The notes: a model not told the origin generated them from the letters alone. Counted from the stretch's first letter, positions 19,740 through 29,068 are shown. The stretch is 64,000 bases of DNA from Komagataeibacter xylinus (GCF_009834365.1 NZ_CP041348.1:590001-654000); one strand, 5' to 3'. Translations and numbers: made by a program.

Positions 19740-19760
19740 AAAGCGCGTTCAAAGCGCTTT
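19740..19760 (+). terminator. Small hairpin after repeat copy 3
   Basis: AAAGCGC, a 7-base loop and GCGCTTT form a perfect 7-bp inverted repeat followed by a T-rich stretch. It could end ftsY transcription together with the repeat copy. Confidence 0.35.
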
Positions 19761-20114
19761 CATCTTTTCTCCTGCTAAAGAAATACATATATTTTTAAGG
19801 CCACCCGGCAGCATGGTGATGTATTTTCGAGAAGAAATATTCTTCTTGACAATACTTTTACCATATCTTGATCCATTTCGCAGCACAGGCCTATCGTGAT
19901 TGCGGCTTCAGGCGCGTTTATGGGCAAAAATTTACTAAAAATTCGGATTTATGAACATTTTTTAATTATTTTATTTTAAATAGCAGGTATTTTACATCAA
20001 TTCACCCTTATTTTATTAAATATGTTCAAAATATTACAAATTAATTAGATTTTATAGTTTGAAGTCAATTATGAAAATAATGCAATTATCGGGAAATTCT
20101 GGAACGGATTCCTC
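19761..20114 (+). other. AT-rich intergenic region upstream of oprB
   Basis: About 350 bases, far more AT-rich than the flanking genes, with long A/T runs (around 19920-20060). A TTGACA hexamer at about 19856 could be a -35 box, but no well-placed -10 partner is clear. No gene seen. Probably the oprB promoter and leader. Confidence 0.4.
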
Positions 20115-21551
20115 GTGAAGCAAATACTGACATCGATTGCTTTGATTTTCATAGTCGTGATCTGCATTGATGATGCGTTTGCCCAGAGTGAAACCTCCAA
20201 GTCCTTGCCCGTCGAGCTTGAACCTTACGCCGCCCATGCCTTTCCGCTTGAAGGCTGGGGCAACGCCGTGGTTGACCCGCAGGTGCCCACCCTGCATGGC
20301 GCACCGCATCTGCTTGGCCAATGGTTTGGCGCACGCCGGTGGCTGAACAAACATGGCCTGTACCTTAACTTCGCGGTCAATGAAGAATTCATGGGCAATG
20401 TGCGCGGCGGGCGCACGCGCTCCGACGTGCTGGCAGGCCAGGTTGCCGGTGAGCTGGATATTGACTGGCAGCGGCTTGCGCATGTGAGCGGGTTATGGAC
20501 CCACATGCTCGTCATCAACGGTCACGGGCGCAACTTTGGCTACAACCTTGGTGATTCGGTCACCAACCCCGAGCAGATCTATGGCGGGCGCGGTAATGTC
20601 GTGGCGCATCTGGTGGCGATGTATGCCGAAAAGACATTCCTGCACAAACGGATTGTTGTTTCCGGCGGTGATATTCCGACCGGCAGCTTCTTTGCCTATG
20701 ATTACGTGGCCTGTTCTTTCATGAACGTGTCGGTGTGCAGTAATTTCGCGCCGGGCAAATACGTGCCGGGCGGGCGTGACTGGCCTTCGGGCAATCTGGG
20801 CGGGGTGCTGCGCGTTTTCCCGGCCAAGAAAGTCTATCTCATGGGGGGCATCTTCATGGTGTCACCCCATTCCTATAACGGCGGCATTTCTGGCTGGGCG
20901 CTGGCCCAGAGCGGGATGAGCAAGGTCACATCACAGGTTGAGCTGGGCTGGATGCCGTGGTTTGGCAAACATTCGCTGCGCGGCAACTACAAGCTTGGTG
21001 CGTGGTATGACAATTCGCGTTATCCCAACCTCTATTCCGATATTCATGGCAACTCCTTCCAGCTTACGGGCCAGCCGCGCCGGTATGAGGCGGGCATGAG
21101 CACGGCGTGGTTCATGTTCGACCAGATGCTGGTGCGCAACGGCCCCGGTGTGGCGGAGGGCCTGGTGGCAGTGGGCGGTGCGGGCTATTCGCAGGGCAAC
21201 CTGGTGGCCATGCGCGACCATGAATGGATTGGCCTTGTTGAATCAGGCTCGCCCTGGCACCGCAGGCAGGACCAGATCGGGGCCATGTTCCAGCATATGG
21301 ACATGAGCAGCACGCTGTCGCTGCAGCAGGAATCATCGCGCGCGCTCGGCCTGCCCTACCTGAGCAACCAGTGGGGGCCGGTATGGGGCGTGCAGCATTG
21401 GGAAAATGTATACGAAGCGTTTTACAGCACGCACGTGCTGCGCAATTCCACCACGATGCAGTTTGACTTCCAGTACCTGCAACACCCCGGCGCCACGACG
21501 ACCTTCCATGATGCTGCTGTGCTTGGTATTCAGTTGACGGCTAACCTTTAA
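20115..21551 (+). CDS. oprB: OprB-family carbohydrate-selective porin
   Basis: 478 residues with a GTG start preceded by GGAACGGA. A signal peptide (MKQILTSIALIFIVVICIDDAFA) leads into a barrel of the OprB family, which lets glucose and other sugars cross the outer membrane. Seen: GQWFGARRWLNKHGLYLNFAVNEEF, the AGELDIDWQRLAHVSGLWTHMLVI strand pair, GGDIPTGSFFAYDYVACSF, RDWPSGNLGGVLRVFP, VELGWMPWF and a C-terminus LGIQLTANL. Short-chain sugar uptake fits the periplasmic and Entner-Doudoroff sugar metabolism of acetic acid bacteria. It borders the low-GC island immediately downstream. Confidence 0.88.
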   Translation: MKQILTSIALIFIVVICIDDAFAQSETSKSLPVELEPYAAHAFPLEGWGNAVVDPQVPTLHGAPHLLGQWFGARRWLNKHGLYLNFAVNEEFMGNVRGGRTRSDVLAGQVAGELDIDWQRLAHVSGLWTHMLVINGHGRNFGYNLGDSVTNPEQIYGGRGNVVAHLVAMYAEKTFLHKRIVVSGGDIPTGSFFAYDYVACSFMNVSVCSNFAPGKYVPGGRDWPSGNLGGVLRVFPAKKVYLMGGIFMVSPHSYNGGISGWALAQSGMSKVTSQVELGWMPWFGKHSLRGNYKLGAWYDNSRYPNLYSDIHGNSFQLTGQPRRYEAGMSTAWFMFDQMLVRNGPGVAEGLVAVGGAGYSQGNLVAMRDHEWIGLVESGSPWHRRQDQIGAMFQHMDMSSTLSLQQESSRALGLPYLSNQWGPVWGVQHWENVYEAFYSTHVLRNSTTMQFDFQYLQHPGATTTFHDAAVLGIQLTANL

Positions 21552-21803
21552 GGGCACGTGGGAAAGACGAGCGGTGTCCGGCATTGTGTCGGCCTACCGT
21601 AACCTTTCCATTTTCATCTCTTGTCGCGCATAGCAGACTGGCAGGATACGCCTTCTTTGCGGACGTAAGAAGCTCTGAGCAGCGTTCGCATAGCGGACAT
21701 ACTCGGTTCCAGCTTAACGCGGCCGCTTCGGGCCGATAGCGCTCGCCGTCATGTCAGACGATAAGGGGATCAAGCTATTTTTCACAAAGTGGTCACATTC
21801 GCT
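21552..21803 (+). other. Intergenic region at the left edge of the island
   Basis: About 250 bases between convergent genes. No convincing ORF, terminator hairpin or RNA motif was found. Composition shifts from high GC near 21,750 to low GC at 21,780, so this may be the island boundary. No flanking direct repeat or tRNA was seen here. Confidence 0.3.
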
Positions 21804-23126
21804 TTATATTGTATAAGGAATAAATCTTGAAGATGCTCTCAAAATTACAAGCATAAATTTTCTTTGAAAAGAGGAAAAATAATGCCTTGTGAGAAGAGAA
21901 ATATTTGATGAAACCTCATTCAATAATACGCTACCCCATTCGTCAGGGCGATACCTCATAATGTTAGAAAATATACTTGTAATCAAAAAGTGAACGGCAA
22001 TTTCTGGCAACATAACCGGAAAAAACGGATTTTCAACAAACCATAAATTTCCTCTAAGATCGGTATAAATTATTGCATTTAACTTGGATGAATTAGCCGC
22101 AGGCACCGTAACGATTGTTTTCCCAAACCGCTCAGTCACATTGAACCCATTAAACGCTTGCTCAATTGATGCGCTTGAGGGGCGTGTTTCACCATTACCA
22201 ATCTGAAATTCCCAAGTAACACTTCTAATATTGTTTGTGCTGGAAATTTCCATTGGAAAGCATCGGCTTTTATTTCCTGTAGTTAAGTGGTAATAATCAG
22301 CCATTTCAGGAATCATACTAAGTAAAGTTCCTAAGCTTACATCAAATCTATTTTCATAGAAAGCAATTAGGGAATGAGAGCAATCTATATTAAAAGAAAT
22401 ACCAGGAGCTTTAATTAAATGAGTCGGAAATGCACTAACTAAATCGCTAAAAGTACCACGAGCGCAATCGCCACCAAATTGCGCTTGGATACTGGCCGGA
22501 AGATATGCCATCCCATGCGAGCCCGGCAACATATCTTTTCTATAACGGAATGGACTATTTAAAACAATCACACCATATGTATAGGCAGTTAATGCATAGA
22601 AGAAATTAAGTGGTTTAACCATTAAAGAGCCATTTCTTCCCGAAAGGAAGAGCTCTCGACCTTGGTTAAAGCAGTTTTTTAATTTTGCGGCTTCTTCTGC
22701 TGATATTCCTGCATTTGAACTATTTCCAATAGATGCTTTCCTTATCTTGTATAGTTCTCTTATTTCAGTAATATTCTCTAAACTCTCCGCTAGTTCGAGA
22801 GCGGCATCATCAAAATCGAGTGGTTCGATTGGCAACAAACTTAATGGATCTTCACGTGAGAGACGCCTTTTAATTTCATTATGAAGAAGATAGGTATTTT
22901 TGGACGGTAAAAGAGCGGGATCTTTGATATCTAGCAGACCATTTTCAATTTCGAATTTGCGCAAGCTGCCAAATTCTCTTTGCTTATCTTTTTCTAATGT
23001 CTTCCATTTTCCAAGAATACTATCCTTCTCTTGCAGAAGAGACTCGTAATCAGGGGTTGTAGAAAACATTGGCTGGTTAGATGCAGATGTCTTTTTTAGT
23101 TTATCTTGAGAAATTTCTTCAAGCAT
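21804..23126 (-). CDS. YaaC-like protein in a low-GC island
   Basis: 440 residues, encoded by strikingly AT-rich DNA compared with the surrounding chromosome, so recently acquired. Structure: a charged N-terminal helical part (SLLQEKDSILGKWKTLEKDKQ), then KPLNFFYALTAYTYGVIVL at 171-189 and GSHGM at 202-206, a middle region LGTLLSMIPEMADYYH, and a C-terminal HFLITSIFSNIMRYRPDEW at 379-397. The 'PL-x-FYAL' and 'IMRYRPDEW' features resemble the YaaC family, whose function is unknown; this match is from memory of the family pattern. No signal peptide. A protein with an HEPN-like motif lies 320 bases upstream on the same strand. Confidence 0.65.
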   Translation of the reverse strand: MLEEISQDKLKKTSASNQPMFSTTPDYESLLQEKDSILGKWKTLEKDKQREFGSLRKFEIENGLLDIKDPALLPSKNTYLLHNEIKRRLSREDPLSLLPIEPLDFDDAALELAESLENITEIRELYKIRKASIGNSSNAGISAEEAAKLKNCFNQGRELFLSGRNGSLMVKPLNFFYALTAYTYGVIVLNSPFRYRKDMLPGSHGMAYLPASIQAQFGGDCARGTFSDLVSAFPTHLIKAPGISFNIDCSHSLIAFYENRFDVSLGTLLSMIPEMADYYHLTTGNKSRCFPMEISSTNNIRSVTWEFQIGNGETRPSSASIEQAFNGFNVTERFGKTIVTVPAANSSKLNAIIYTDLRGNLWFVENPFFPVMLPEIAVHFLITSIFSNIMRYRPDEWGSVLLNEVSSNISLLTRHYFSSFQRKFMLVILRASSRFIPYTI

Positions 23127-23445
23127 TTTCAGTAATATTCCAATATTTTATCATTAACAATGATTGAAACAATTTTTTTGCAGTTATTATTAGGTGATAG
23201 CATAGAGTATCTCGTTATAACAGAAAGCCTAGACTGTCGCAAACCTGCAATATATGAACGACTGCTTTCTGTTGATGGTACCCGAAAGGTGACATTCAAC
23301 TCCCCTCCCCAACGAAGTCTGTACAATTGCCGGGCGTACTCCGCTGATGACGTTTCTACGTCTTCGACGAAAGCGAGGCTTATTGAGGTTGCAGAACAGT
23401 ATCGAAACCGCTGCTGCGGTCCGGAAAACCTTTGTTTGAACCCGC
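23127..23445 (-). other. Gap between the two island genes
   Basis: About 320 bases. A plus-strand frame at 23160-23459 and a minus-strand frame at 23129-23326 are open but short, lack ribosome sites and show no recognisable protein. It may hold the promoter for the YaaC-like gene or eroded coding sequence. Confidence 0.3.
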
Positions 23446-24375
23446 CTAACGTAAGTTAGGATGATTGATGGGCGTCCACGTGGTCGACTGCTGGGGGACT
23501 ACGTAACAATCTTCTATTGGCCAGGGTTCGCCTTCGACCGTAATTGAGCGTTTAAGATCATCGGACAGTCCAGCTTCACCACACTGTGCTACGAGTAGTA
23601 TCGCACAGGCGGCGACCGCCTCAATGGCATTACAGAGGGATGCACGTTTGAACTGGCCCTCTCGGTCGTGCTTCACTGCGTTGTATGCGTCATACCATTT
23701 GAGTGACACTGTGGGCTTATCGCGAAGCCATTCTGCGAAAGGCTTAATTTCGTCCACTTCGGGGTAGCGTTTGAAGCGGACCGAGTAGCTGCGAAGTCTT
23801 AGTGGTTCTGCAAGTTTTATATAGGAAAGAGTGTTTTTGCGCTCATCTTTATTACCATTTGAGACCATGATTCCGGCCATGTGCATTTCGACTTCGGTCG
23901 CAGCTAGAATAAGAAGATTGCGAATTTCATGGCCATAAACTTCAAGAGTAGCCTTAGATGGCTCTACGACACGGCAAATCGCGGCAAGATCAGAGACTAA
24001 TGCTTCCAACTGCGTTTGAGCACTGCGAAAATAGCGTTGTTCGTTGTTGCAATCTGGCAGTCGTGCTTGGACGGTACAGAATTTATCGAGGAGGCCTCCG
24101 ATAATTGGGCATGCCATGCGGGGGAAGAATTGGCCTGGAGAGTGACGTAGAGGCACGAATGGTCCCGGCGCCTCCAGTCCGTCCAGCCAAGGCGTTTCTT
24201 CCCTTATTGCGTCCCAGACAGTTCCACCAGATTTGGCATGGAAGCAATTACCCGGTCCATTCTCAGTGTTCGCTCTGCCCATAAGAAGTGCGCGACTGTT
24301 GGTGAACTTCCATATCTGGAGTTCATCCTCGAGGGGGCGAGCAAACCACTCATCGGCTGGGGTGTTTGTCATCAC
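23446..24375 (-). CDS. Hypothetical protein with HEPN-like motif
   Basis: 309 residues, no signal peptide or membrane segment. The C-terminal third contains WYDAYNAVKHDREGQFKRAS (227-246) followed by a hydrophobic helix IEAVAACAILLVAQC. An N-x2-KH-x-R motif between two helices is what HEPN-type domains look like, some of which are RNases used in toxin-antitoxin and phage-defence systems; E150-I-R152-N on an earlier helix could supply a second polar face. This is inference from pattern only. Base composition is lower in GC than the core genome. It lies upstream of the YaaC-like gene on the same strand, and no integrase or antitoxin was seen. Confidence 0.6.
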   Translation of the reverse strand: MMTNTPADEWFARPLEDELQIWKFTNSRALLMGRANTENGPGNCFHAKSGGTVWDAIREETPWLDGLEAPGPFVPLRHSPGQFFPRMACPIIGGLLDKFCTVQARLPDCNNEQRYFRSAQTQLEALVSDLAAICRVVEPSKATLEVYGHEIRNLLILAATEVEMHMAGIMVSNGNKDERKNTLSYIKLAEPLRLRSYSVRFKRYPEVDEIKPFAEWLRDKPTVSLKWYDAYNAVKHDREGQFKRASLCNAIEAVAACAILLVAQCGEAGLSDDLKRSITVEGEPWPIEDCYVVPQQSTTWTPINHPNLR

Positions 24376-24668
24376 TAAATCAACTCTGTTCGGGATATTC
24401 CTGACGGGCAGGATAGGCGATTTTGTAAGAATGCGTTTTCATGGCTCTTTTACGACCAGATTACGGGACAGCGGTATCAGAAACCGTCCGCACGCAGCAA
24501 ATGGTGCGGGCACGGATGAATGTCCCATGAGTTGAAACACAGTTCTCCGCAAGCTCTTCCAAAATTTCAGTTGAACTTCGACTGCCCCCCACCTGGCAAT
24601 GCGGAAGGCCACTTCTCGCCTATTCCACTCTAATAGAAGACAGTCTGCTGCCCCCCCAAACCCGCCTA
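24376..24668 (-). other. Intergenic region at the right edge of the island
   Basis: About 290 bases between the HEPN-like gene start and the alcohol dehydrogenase stop. A minus-strand frame at 24439-24672 is open but has no recognisable product; it could be eroded coding sequence. No terminator with a T-run or clear promoter was found. Confidence 0.3.
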
Positions 24669-25856
24669 TCACCCATTCCCATGCGGGTAAAACACCACCT
24701 TGATGCAGTCATCCTTCTTGTCGCGGAATTTCTCATAAAGGGCTGGCCCCTCCTCAAGATCGGCCGAACGATGGCTGATAACGAAGGAGGGGTCGATCTC
24801 TCCCTTCTCAATACGCTCAAGCAGGGGCTGAAGATATTTCTGGGCATTGGTCTGTCCCGTGCGCAGGGTCAGGCCCTTGTTCATCAGCAGTCCGATCATG
24901 ACTGGCCCGAGGGCGCCTGCGTAAACGCCGGGCATCGACACGATGCCGCCGGGGCGGCAGCCCAGAATGGCCTGGTTGAGGGCAAAGGGCCGCTCGAGCG
25001 TGGTGGCCGAAAGCAGGGCCGAGCCGACCTTCTGCATCATGGTATCCGCGCCATGGGCTTCCATGCCCACCGCCTCGATCACCGCATCCGGCCCCAGCCC
25101 GTGGGTCATTGCAACGAGGGTCTCCTGGATGTTCTCGGTGCCAAAATCGATTGTCTCGGCACCCGCAGCCCGCGCCATGGCCAGCCGCTCGGGCACCTGA
25201 TCTATGGCGATGACGCGCCTGGCCCCAAGCAGAAAGCATGAGCGGATCGACATCTGCCCCACCGGGCCGCAGCCCCATACGGCGATGGTCTTTTCGGCCT
25301 CGGGCGTAATGTCGCAGTATTCGGCGGCCTGATAGCCGGTGGGAAAAATATCGGACAGAAAAAGAACCTGATCATCACTCAGCCCTTCAGGCACGATGAT
25401 CGGGCCCACATCCGCGTGCGGCACCCGCAGGTATTCCGCCTGCCCACCGGGAAAACCACCCGTAATGTGCGAATAGCCAAACAGCCCTGCCAGCGGGTAG
25501 CCGAATGTCTCGGCCTGCTGGCGGCCATTGGGGTTGGTGCGCTCGCAGCAACTCCAGTTGCCCCACCTGCATTGCCGGCACGCCCCGCATGAGATGGTAA
25601 AGGGCACCACCACCCGGTCGCCTACCGTAAGGCGGGTGTTTTCTCGGCCCACCTCGACCACTTCGCCCATGGTTTCGTGGCCGAGGATGTCGCCGCACTG
25701 CATGGTCGGCATCATGCCGTCCATCAGGTGCAGGTCGGAGCCACAGATGGCGCAGGCCGTTACCCTGATAATGGCGTCATGCCCATCCATAATGACAGGA
25801 TCAGGCACGCTTTCACAGGTGATCTTGCCTTTTTTCTGCCAGGTCAGTGCTTTCAT
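24669..25856 (-). CDS. Zinc-dependent alcohol/formaldehyde dehydrogenase family
   Basis: 395 residues of the medium-chain dehydrogenase family. Seen: catalytic zinc ligands Cys38 (CAICGSDLH) and His60-Glu61 (GHETMG), structural zinc Cys90, Cys93, Cys96 and Cys104, and a Rossmann motif [14 protein letters not shown] with Asp further on ([11 protein letters not shown]) that favours NAD. The long insert [42 protein letters not shown] is typical of the glutathione-independent formaldehyde dehydrogenase-like branch. Real substrate unknown. It is monocistronic, with repeat copy 4 upstream. Confidence 0.88.
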   Translation of the reverse strand: MKALTWQKKGKITCESVPDPVIMDGHDAIIRVTACAICGSDLHLMDGMMPTMQCGDILGHETMGEVVEVGRENTRLTVGDRVVVPFTISCGACRQCRWGNWSCCERTNPNGRQQAETFGYPLAGLFGYSHITGGFPGGQAEYLRVPHADVGPIIVPEGLSDDQVLFLSDIFPTGYQAAEYCDITPEAEKTIAVWGCGPVGQMSIRSCFLLGARRVIAIDQVPERLAMARAAGAETIDFGTENIQETLVAMTHGLGPDAVIEAVGMEAHGADTMMQKVGSALLSATTLERPFALNQAILGCRPGGIVSMPGVYAGALGPVMIGLLMNKGLTLRTGQTNAQKYLQPLLERIEKGEIDPSFVISHRSADLEEGPALYEKFRDKKDDCIKVVFYPHGNG

Positions 25857-25967
25857 GGGAAAACGTCCTGCTTGAGGGGAATATCAGGCAGACGCATGGG
25901 GGGCGGTATGGTTTTCTGGCCCCCATAAAAGAGAGATCCTGTTCAAAATAGTCCTGATGAAAAACCG

Positions 25968-26047
25968 AAGTTTTCGGGTGCCCCCTTTTTTCAAAAACAC
26001 GGCGTTCTTGGAAGTTTTTTGAAAAAAGCTTCCCCAAAAACTTTTAT
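25968..26047 (+). repeat. Intergenic Y-shaped repeat, copy 4 (first hairpin degenerate)
   Basis: AAGTTTTCGGGTG arm, a decayed first hairpin (CCCCC...CACGGCG), an imperfect second hairpin GAAGTTTTTTGAAAAAAGCTTC and closing arm CCCCAAAAACTT. It ends four bases from the stop codon of the minus-strand ABC ATPase gene, so here the element is inverted relative to the gene it follows. Confidence 0.7.
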
Positions 26048-26050
26048 TCT

Positions 26051-26773
26051 CTACCGCGGGGCATAAAGCTGCTCCAGCATGGGAGCGTCAAGCACATCGG
26101 CTGCAGGCCCGTCCGCCATGATCCGCCCCTGTCGCAGTGCAATGGCGCGGTCAAACACGCGGGCGGCGGCAAGCGGGTCGTGCGTGGTGGCCACAATGGC
26201 ATGGCCCTGCGTGGCGAGGTCGTGCAGCAGGGCGTAAAGCCGCTGCTTCTGCCCGTAATCCAGCCCGGTTTCCGGCTCATCGAGAATGAGCGTGCGCGCC
26301 CCCTGCGCCAGGGCACGGGCCAGCAGGACCGCCTGCCGCTCGCCGCCCGAAAGTTCGGTATAGGGCCTGTCCGCCAGATGGATGATGCCCAGCGCGTGCA
26401 GGGCGTGGGTGACTTCATCGCGGTCATGGCGGGGCAGGCCCAGCGCAAAAGGTGTTTCCGCCAGGCGGCCCATGCCCACGATGTCACGCACGCTGTAGGG
26501 AAAGAGCGGCACATGCCCCTGCGGCACATAGGCAATGCGCCGCGCCACCTCGCGCCGCGTCCATGCCTGCATGGGCTGGCCCTCCAGCAGCACCTGCCCT
26601 GCCTCCGGTCGCGTCAGCCCCAGCAGCAGGCGCAACAGCGTGGTCTTGCCCGCGCCATTATGGCCGAGCAGCGCGGTCATCTCCCCTGCCCTGATGCCGA
26701 ACGAAAGGTCATGCAGCACGGTGCGCCCGGCATGGCTGAAACTGACATGATCCATGCTCAGCACAACACTCAT
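26051..26773 (-). CDS. ABC importer ATP-binding protein (FecE/BtuD type)
   Basis: About 240 residues. I start it at the ATG at 26773, which overlaps the upstream permease stop as ATGA. It is the ATPase of a class II importer for ferric siderophore, haem or cobalamin. Seen: Walker A GHNGAGKTT, Q-loop region IAYVPQGHVP, signature LSGGERQAVLLARAL, Walker B TLILDEPETGLD and switch His in VATTHD. It is the last gene of an operon with the permease and binding protein. Repeat copy 4 sits right after its stop. Confidence 0.93.
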   Translation of the reverse strand: MSVVLSMDHVSFSHAGRTVLHDLSFGIRAGEMTALLGHNGAGKTTLLRLLLGLTRPEAGQVLLEGQPMQAWTRREVARRIAYVPQGHVPLFPYSVRDIVGMGRLAETPFALGLPRHDRDEVTHALHALGIIHLADRPYTELSGGERQAVLLARALAQGARTLILDEPETGLDYGQKQRLYALLHDLATQGHAIVATTHDPLAAARVFDRAIALRQGRIMADGPAADVLDAPMLEQLYAPR

Positions 26774-27792
26774 GCCCGCCACCCCCGCCGCAGCAGCGGC
26801 AGCACGGCCACGAACAGCGCCACGCCGAGCAGATCGGCAATCAGGCCCACGGGAATTTCCTCAACTGAAAGCGTGCGCGCCAGATCATCGCACACCAGCA
26901 GGAACATGCCGCCAAGGCATGCGCTTGCAGGCAGCACCCGCATGTTGCACGGCCCCACCAGCAGCCTTGCCACATGTGGCACCACCAGCCCCACCCAGCC
27001 AATCATGCCCGCAACCGAGACCGTGAGTGCTGCCAGCACTGTTGCAGCCCCAATCACGCCATAGCGCAGCGCCATGACCGGAATGCCCAGCGTGCGGGCC
27101 TCCTCATCGCCCATGGCCAGGCCATCGAGCATGCGCCCGCAGGCGCTGAGCAGCACGATGCCCACAACCACCGGCCCCACCATCATGCCCAGCGCGCGTG
27201 GCGTGACCTGTGTCAGGCTGCCCAGAAGCCAGAACACGATGTCAGGCAACTGGTTCTGCGGGTCAGCCACGTATTTGAGCAGCGACAGCAGCGCCGTAAA
27301 CAGCGCCGAACTGATCAGCCCGCCAAAGACCAGCATCAGCACGGAAGCCGCATCAAACAGATGCGCCACCCCCACACCACAGGCCACCGCGAGCAGCCCG
27401 CCGATGAATGACAGCCCCCCGACACCCGCTGGCCCAAGCCCCCACACAATGCCAAGTGCCGCCCCCGTGCCCGCTCCCGCCAGCACGCCGAGCAGACCGG
27501 GCGAGACCAGCGGATTGCGAAACACCGCCTGATACGCCGCCCCCGCTACCGAAAGCGCCGCCCCTACACAGATCGCGCCCCCAATGCGCGGCAGGCGCGC
27601 GCCAAAGATCACGCTATGCACCATATGCGCCTGTGGCGTATCGGCCTGTGCCACCAGCCCCATGCTGGCAGCCAGCGCATGCAGCACCTGCACGGGCTGC
27701 ACCGCAAAGCGCCCGATACAGGCCGAGAAAACCGCAAGCCCCATCAGCCCCATGGCCGCGAGTGCTGCAATCGTCAGCCCGCGCAGCCTCAA
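26770..27792 (-). CDS. ABC importer permease (FecCD/BtuC type)
   Basis: 340 residues with multiple hydrophobic helices typical of the FecCD family, which usually has about ten. Seen: RLPRIGGAICVGAALSVAGAAYQAVFRNPLVSPGLLGVLAGAG, the conserved family block, and GMIGWVGLVVPHVARLLVGP, the loop that contacts the ATPase. The start is unusual: TTG at 27792 overlapping the binding-protein stop as TTGA, so translation should depend on coupling. It overlaps the ATPase gene downstream by ATGA. Confidence 0.93.
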   Translation of the reverse strand: MRLRGLTIAALAAMGLMGLAVFSACIGRFAVQPVQVLHALAASMGLVAQADTPQAHMVHSVIFGARLPRIGGAICVGAALSVAGAAYQAVFRNPLVSPGLLGVLAGAGTGAALGIVWGLGPAGVGGLSFIGGLLAVACGVGVAHLFDAASVLMLVFGGLISSALFTALLSLLKYVADPQNQLPDIVFWLLGSLTQVTPRALGMMVGPVVVGIVLLSACGRMLDGLAMGDEEARTLGIPVMALRYGVIGAATVLAALTVSVAGMIGWVGLVVPHVARLLVGPCNMRVLPASACLGGMFLLVCDDLARTLSVEEIPVGLIADLLGVALFVAVLPLLRRGWRA

Positions 27793-28841
27793 GGGGCGTT
27801 ACCCGGCACGGGCTGTGGCGGCAGGCCTGCAAGGATGCGCTGTGCGTCGTTCTCACCCAGATTGTAGTGGAAATAGGTGCGGTAGAAGTCCCGCGTCAGC
27901 GCCACGGGGTCGATGTCCGCAAACAGATCGGGGTGCAGCGTTTTCGCGGCCCAGCTGATCTGGAGCGGCAGTTCGCTGCCATAGCGGTCCCACGGGAACA
28001 CGCCGGATGGATTGGCATGAACGCGCCCGTTGCGCACGGCATCCAGCCGCTGCCACAGCCCGCCATCGGCAGCGGGATCGATAGTGCCACAATCGGGGCC
28101 GAGGATGATGACATCGGGGTTCCACGCCGCCACCTGCTCGGGGGTGACCGGCTTCATGTTGCCACTCACCCCGGTTGCGGCATTGCGGCCGGCCGCCAGC
28201 GTGATCCATTCATCCACGATGCTGTCCGCCCCATCCACCCGCAGCGGATGCAGGGACTGGATGTGCAGCACGCGCGGGCGCGCGGCCTCGGCCACATTGG
28301 CAAGACGCTCCTGCACGTCATTAACCGTCTGCTTCATCATGGTGCGGTAATGGGTGGCGGTGGCGTGCGCGTGCTCGGTGCCCAAAGCCGTAGCCGTCAT
28401 ATCCACCACGCGCAGCAGGCCATCGACATCCTGAAACGAGGAGACAAGCACCGGAATGCCCACCGCGCCAAAGGCTGTAATGGCAGCCGAGGCCTGCGGC
28501 ACGAACACAAGATCCACCTGATCACGCAGCAGCGATTCCGCATTGACCTGCGGCCCGTTGACCACCCGCGCCTGCGCAAGCGCGGGAAACACCCGGTACA
28601 TCCACGGCCGCGCCTGCGGGCTGTCCACCGTCATGACAATCTGCTGCACGCCACCAAGCATCAGCAGCAGTTCGTTATGGGCGAACCACAGATCGGCAAT
28701 GCGGGCGGGGTGATCGGGCACGGCCTGCGCATGGCCTGCCATGTCCGTTATCTCGCGCGCGCCAGCAGGCGTTACAGCAAGGCCCGTTGCCACGGTGCAG
28801 GCCCACAGTGCCGTGACTACAGTCGATCTCCCCCAGTTCAC
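27789..28841 (-). CDS. ABC importer periplasmic binding protein (iron/cobalamin type)
   Basis: 350 residues. A signal peptide (MNWGRSTVVTALWACTVATGLAVTPAGA) is followed by a class III binding-protein fold: ARIADLWFAHNELLLMLGGVQQIVMTVD, PQVNAESLLRDQVDLVFVPQ, then the second lobe with VLHIQSLHPLRVDGADSIVDEWITLAAG and WNPDVIILGPDCGTIDP. The substrate is not readable; family members bind ferric siderophores, haem or cobalamin. It is first in the operon, then permease and ATPase with overlapping starts. A 9-bp inverted repeat brackets its promoter. No TonB-dependent receptor is next to it. Confidence 0.88.
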   Translation of the reverse strand: MNWGRSTVVTALWACTVATGLAVTPAGAREITDMAGHAQAVPDHPARIADLWFAHNELLLMLGGVQQIVMTVDSPQARPWMYRVFPALAQARVVNGPQVNAESLLRDQVDLVFVPQASAAITAFGAVGIPVLVSSFQDVDGLLRVVDMTATALGTEHAHATATHYRTMMKQTVNDVQERLANVAEAARPRVLHIQSLHPLRVDGADSIVDEWITLAAGRNAATGVSGNMKPVTPEQVAAWNPDVIILGPDCGTIDPAADGGLWQRLDAVRNGRVHANPSGVFPWDRYGSELPLQISWAAKTLHPDLFADIDPVALTRDFYRTYFHYNLGENDAQRILAGLPPQPVPGNAP

Positions 28842-28859
28842 GGTCCTGTCCTCTCTACT

Positions 28860-28901
28860 GGCCGGTTATTATATCCTTGCAGATATATAGACTAACCGGC
28901 C
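28860..28901 (-). promoter_or_regulatory. Inverted repeat bracketing the importer promoter
   Basis: A perfect 9-bp inverted repeat, GGCCGGTTA (28860-28868) and TAACCGGCC (28893-28901), surrounds a 24-base AT-rich core. On the minus strand TTAGTC, 16 bases and TATAAT form a plausible sigma-70 promoter inside it. The binding-protein start codon lies about 20 bases beyond the left arm. This looks like an operator or insulator for the importer operon. It matches neither the Fur nor the Irr box pattern I know. Confidence 0.5.
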
Positions 28902-28963
28902 CGGCGCAATCAGCCCCGCAGCGGTTACCTGAAAAGGCCATCCACAAAACATCTCGAAAACAT

Positions 28964-29046
28964 AAGGAAGTTTTTGATGAAGCTTTTTTCAAAAAGCTTA
29001 AAAAAAATGCCGCCTTTTTGAAAAAAGGCGGCATTCGGAAGCTTTT
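28964..29046 (-). repeat. Intergenic Y-shaped repeat, copy 5 (minus orientation)
   Basis: Full-length copy in reverse orientation: ATGCCGCC TTTTTTCAAAAA GGCGGCAT hairpin, AAGCTTTTTGAAAAAAGCTT hairpin and TCAAAAACTTCC closing arm when read on the minus strand. It begins 23 bases beyond the gcvP stop and in the gcvP sense, so it may terminate the gcv operon. Confidence 0.8.
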
Positions 29047-29068
29047 AGTGTTTTTTCAAATCTGCCCC

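Noticed and set aside
23160..23459. 99-codon plus-strand frame in the island gap
   Set aside because: No ribosome site, no family and it overlaps the end of the HEPN-like gene; could be eroded coding sequence.
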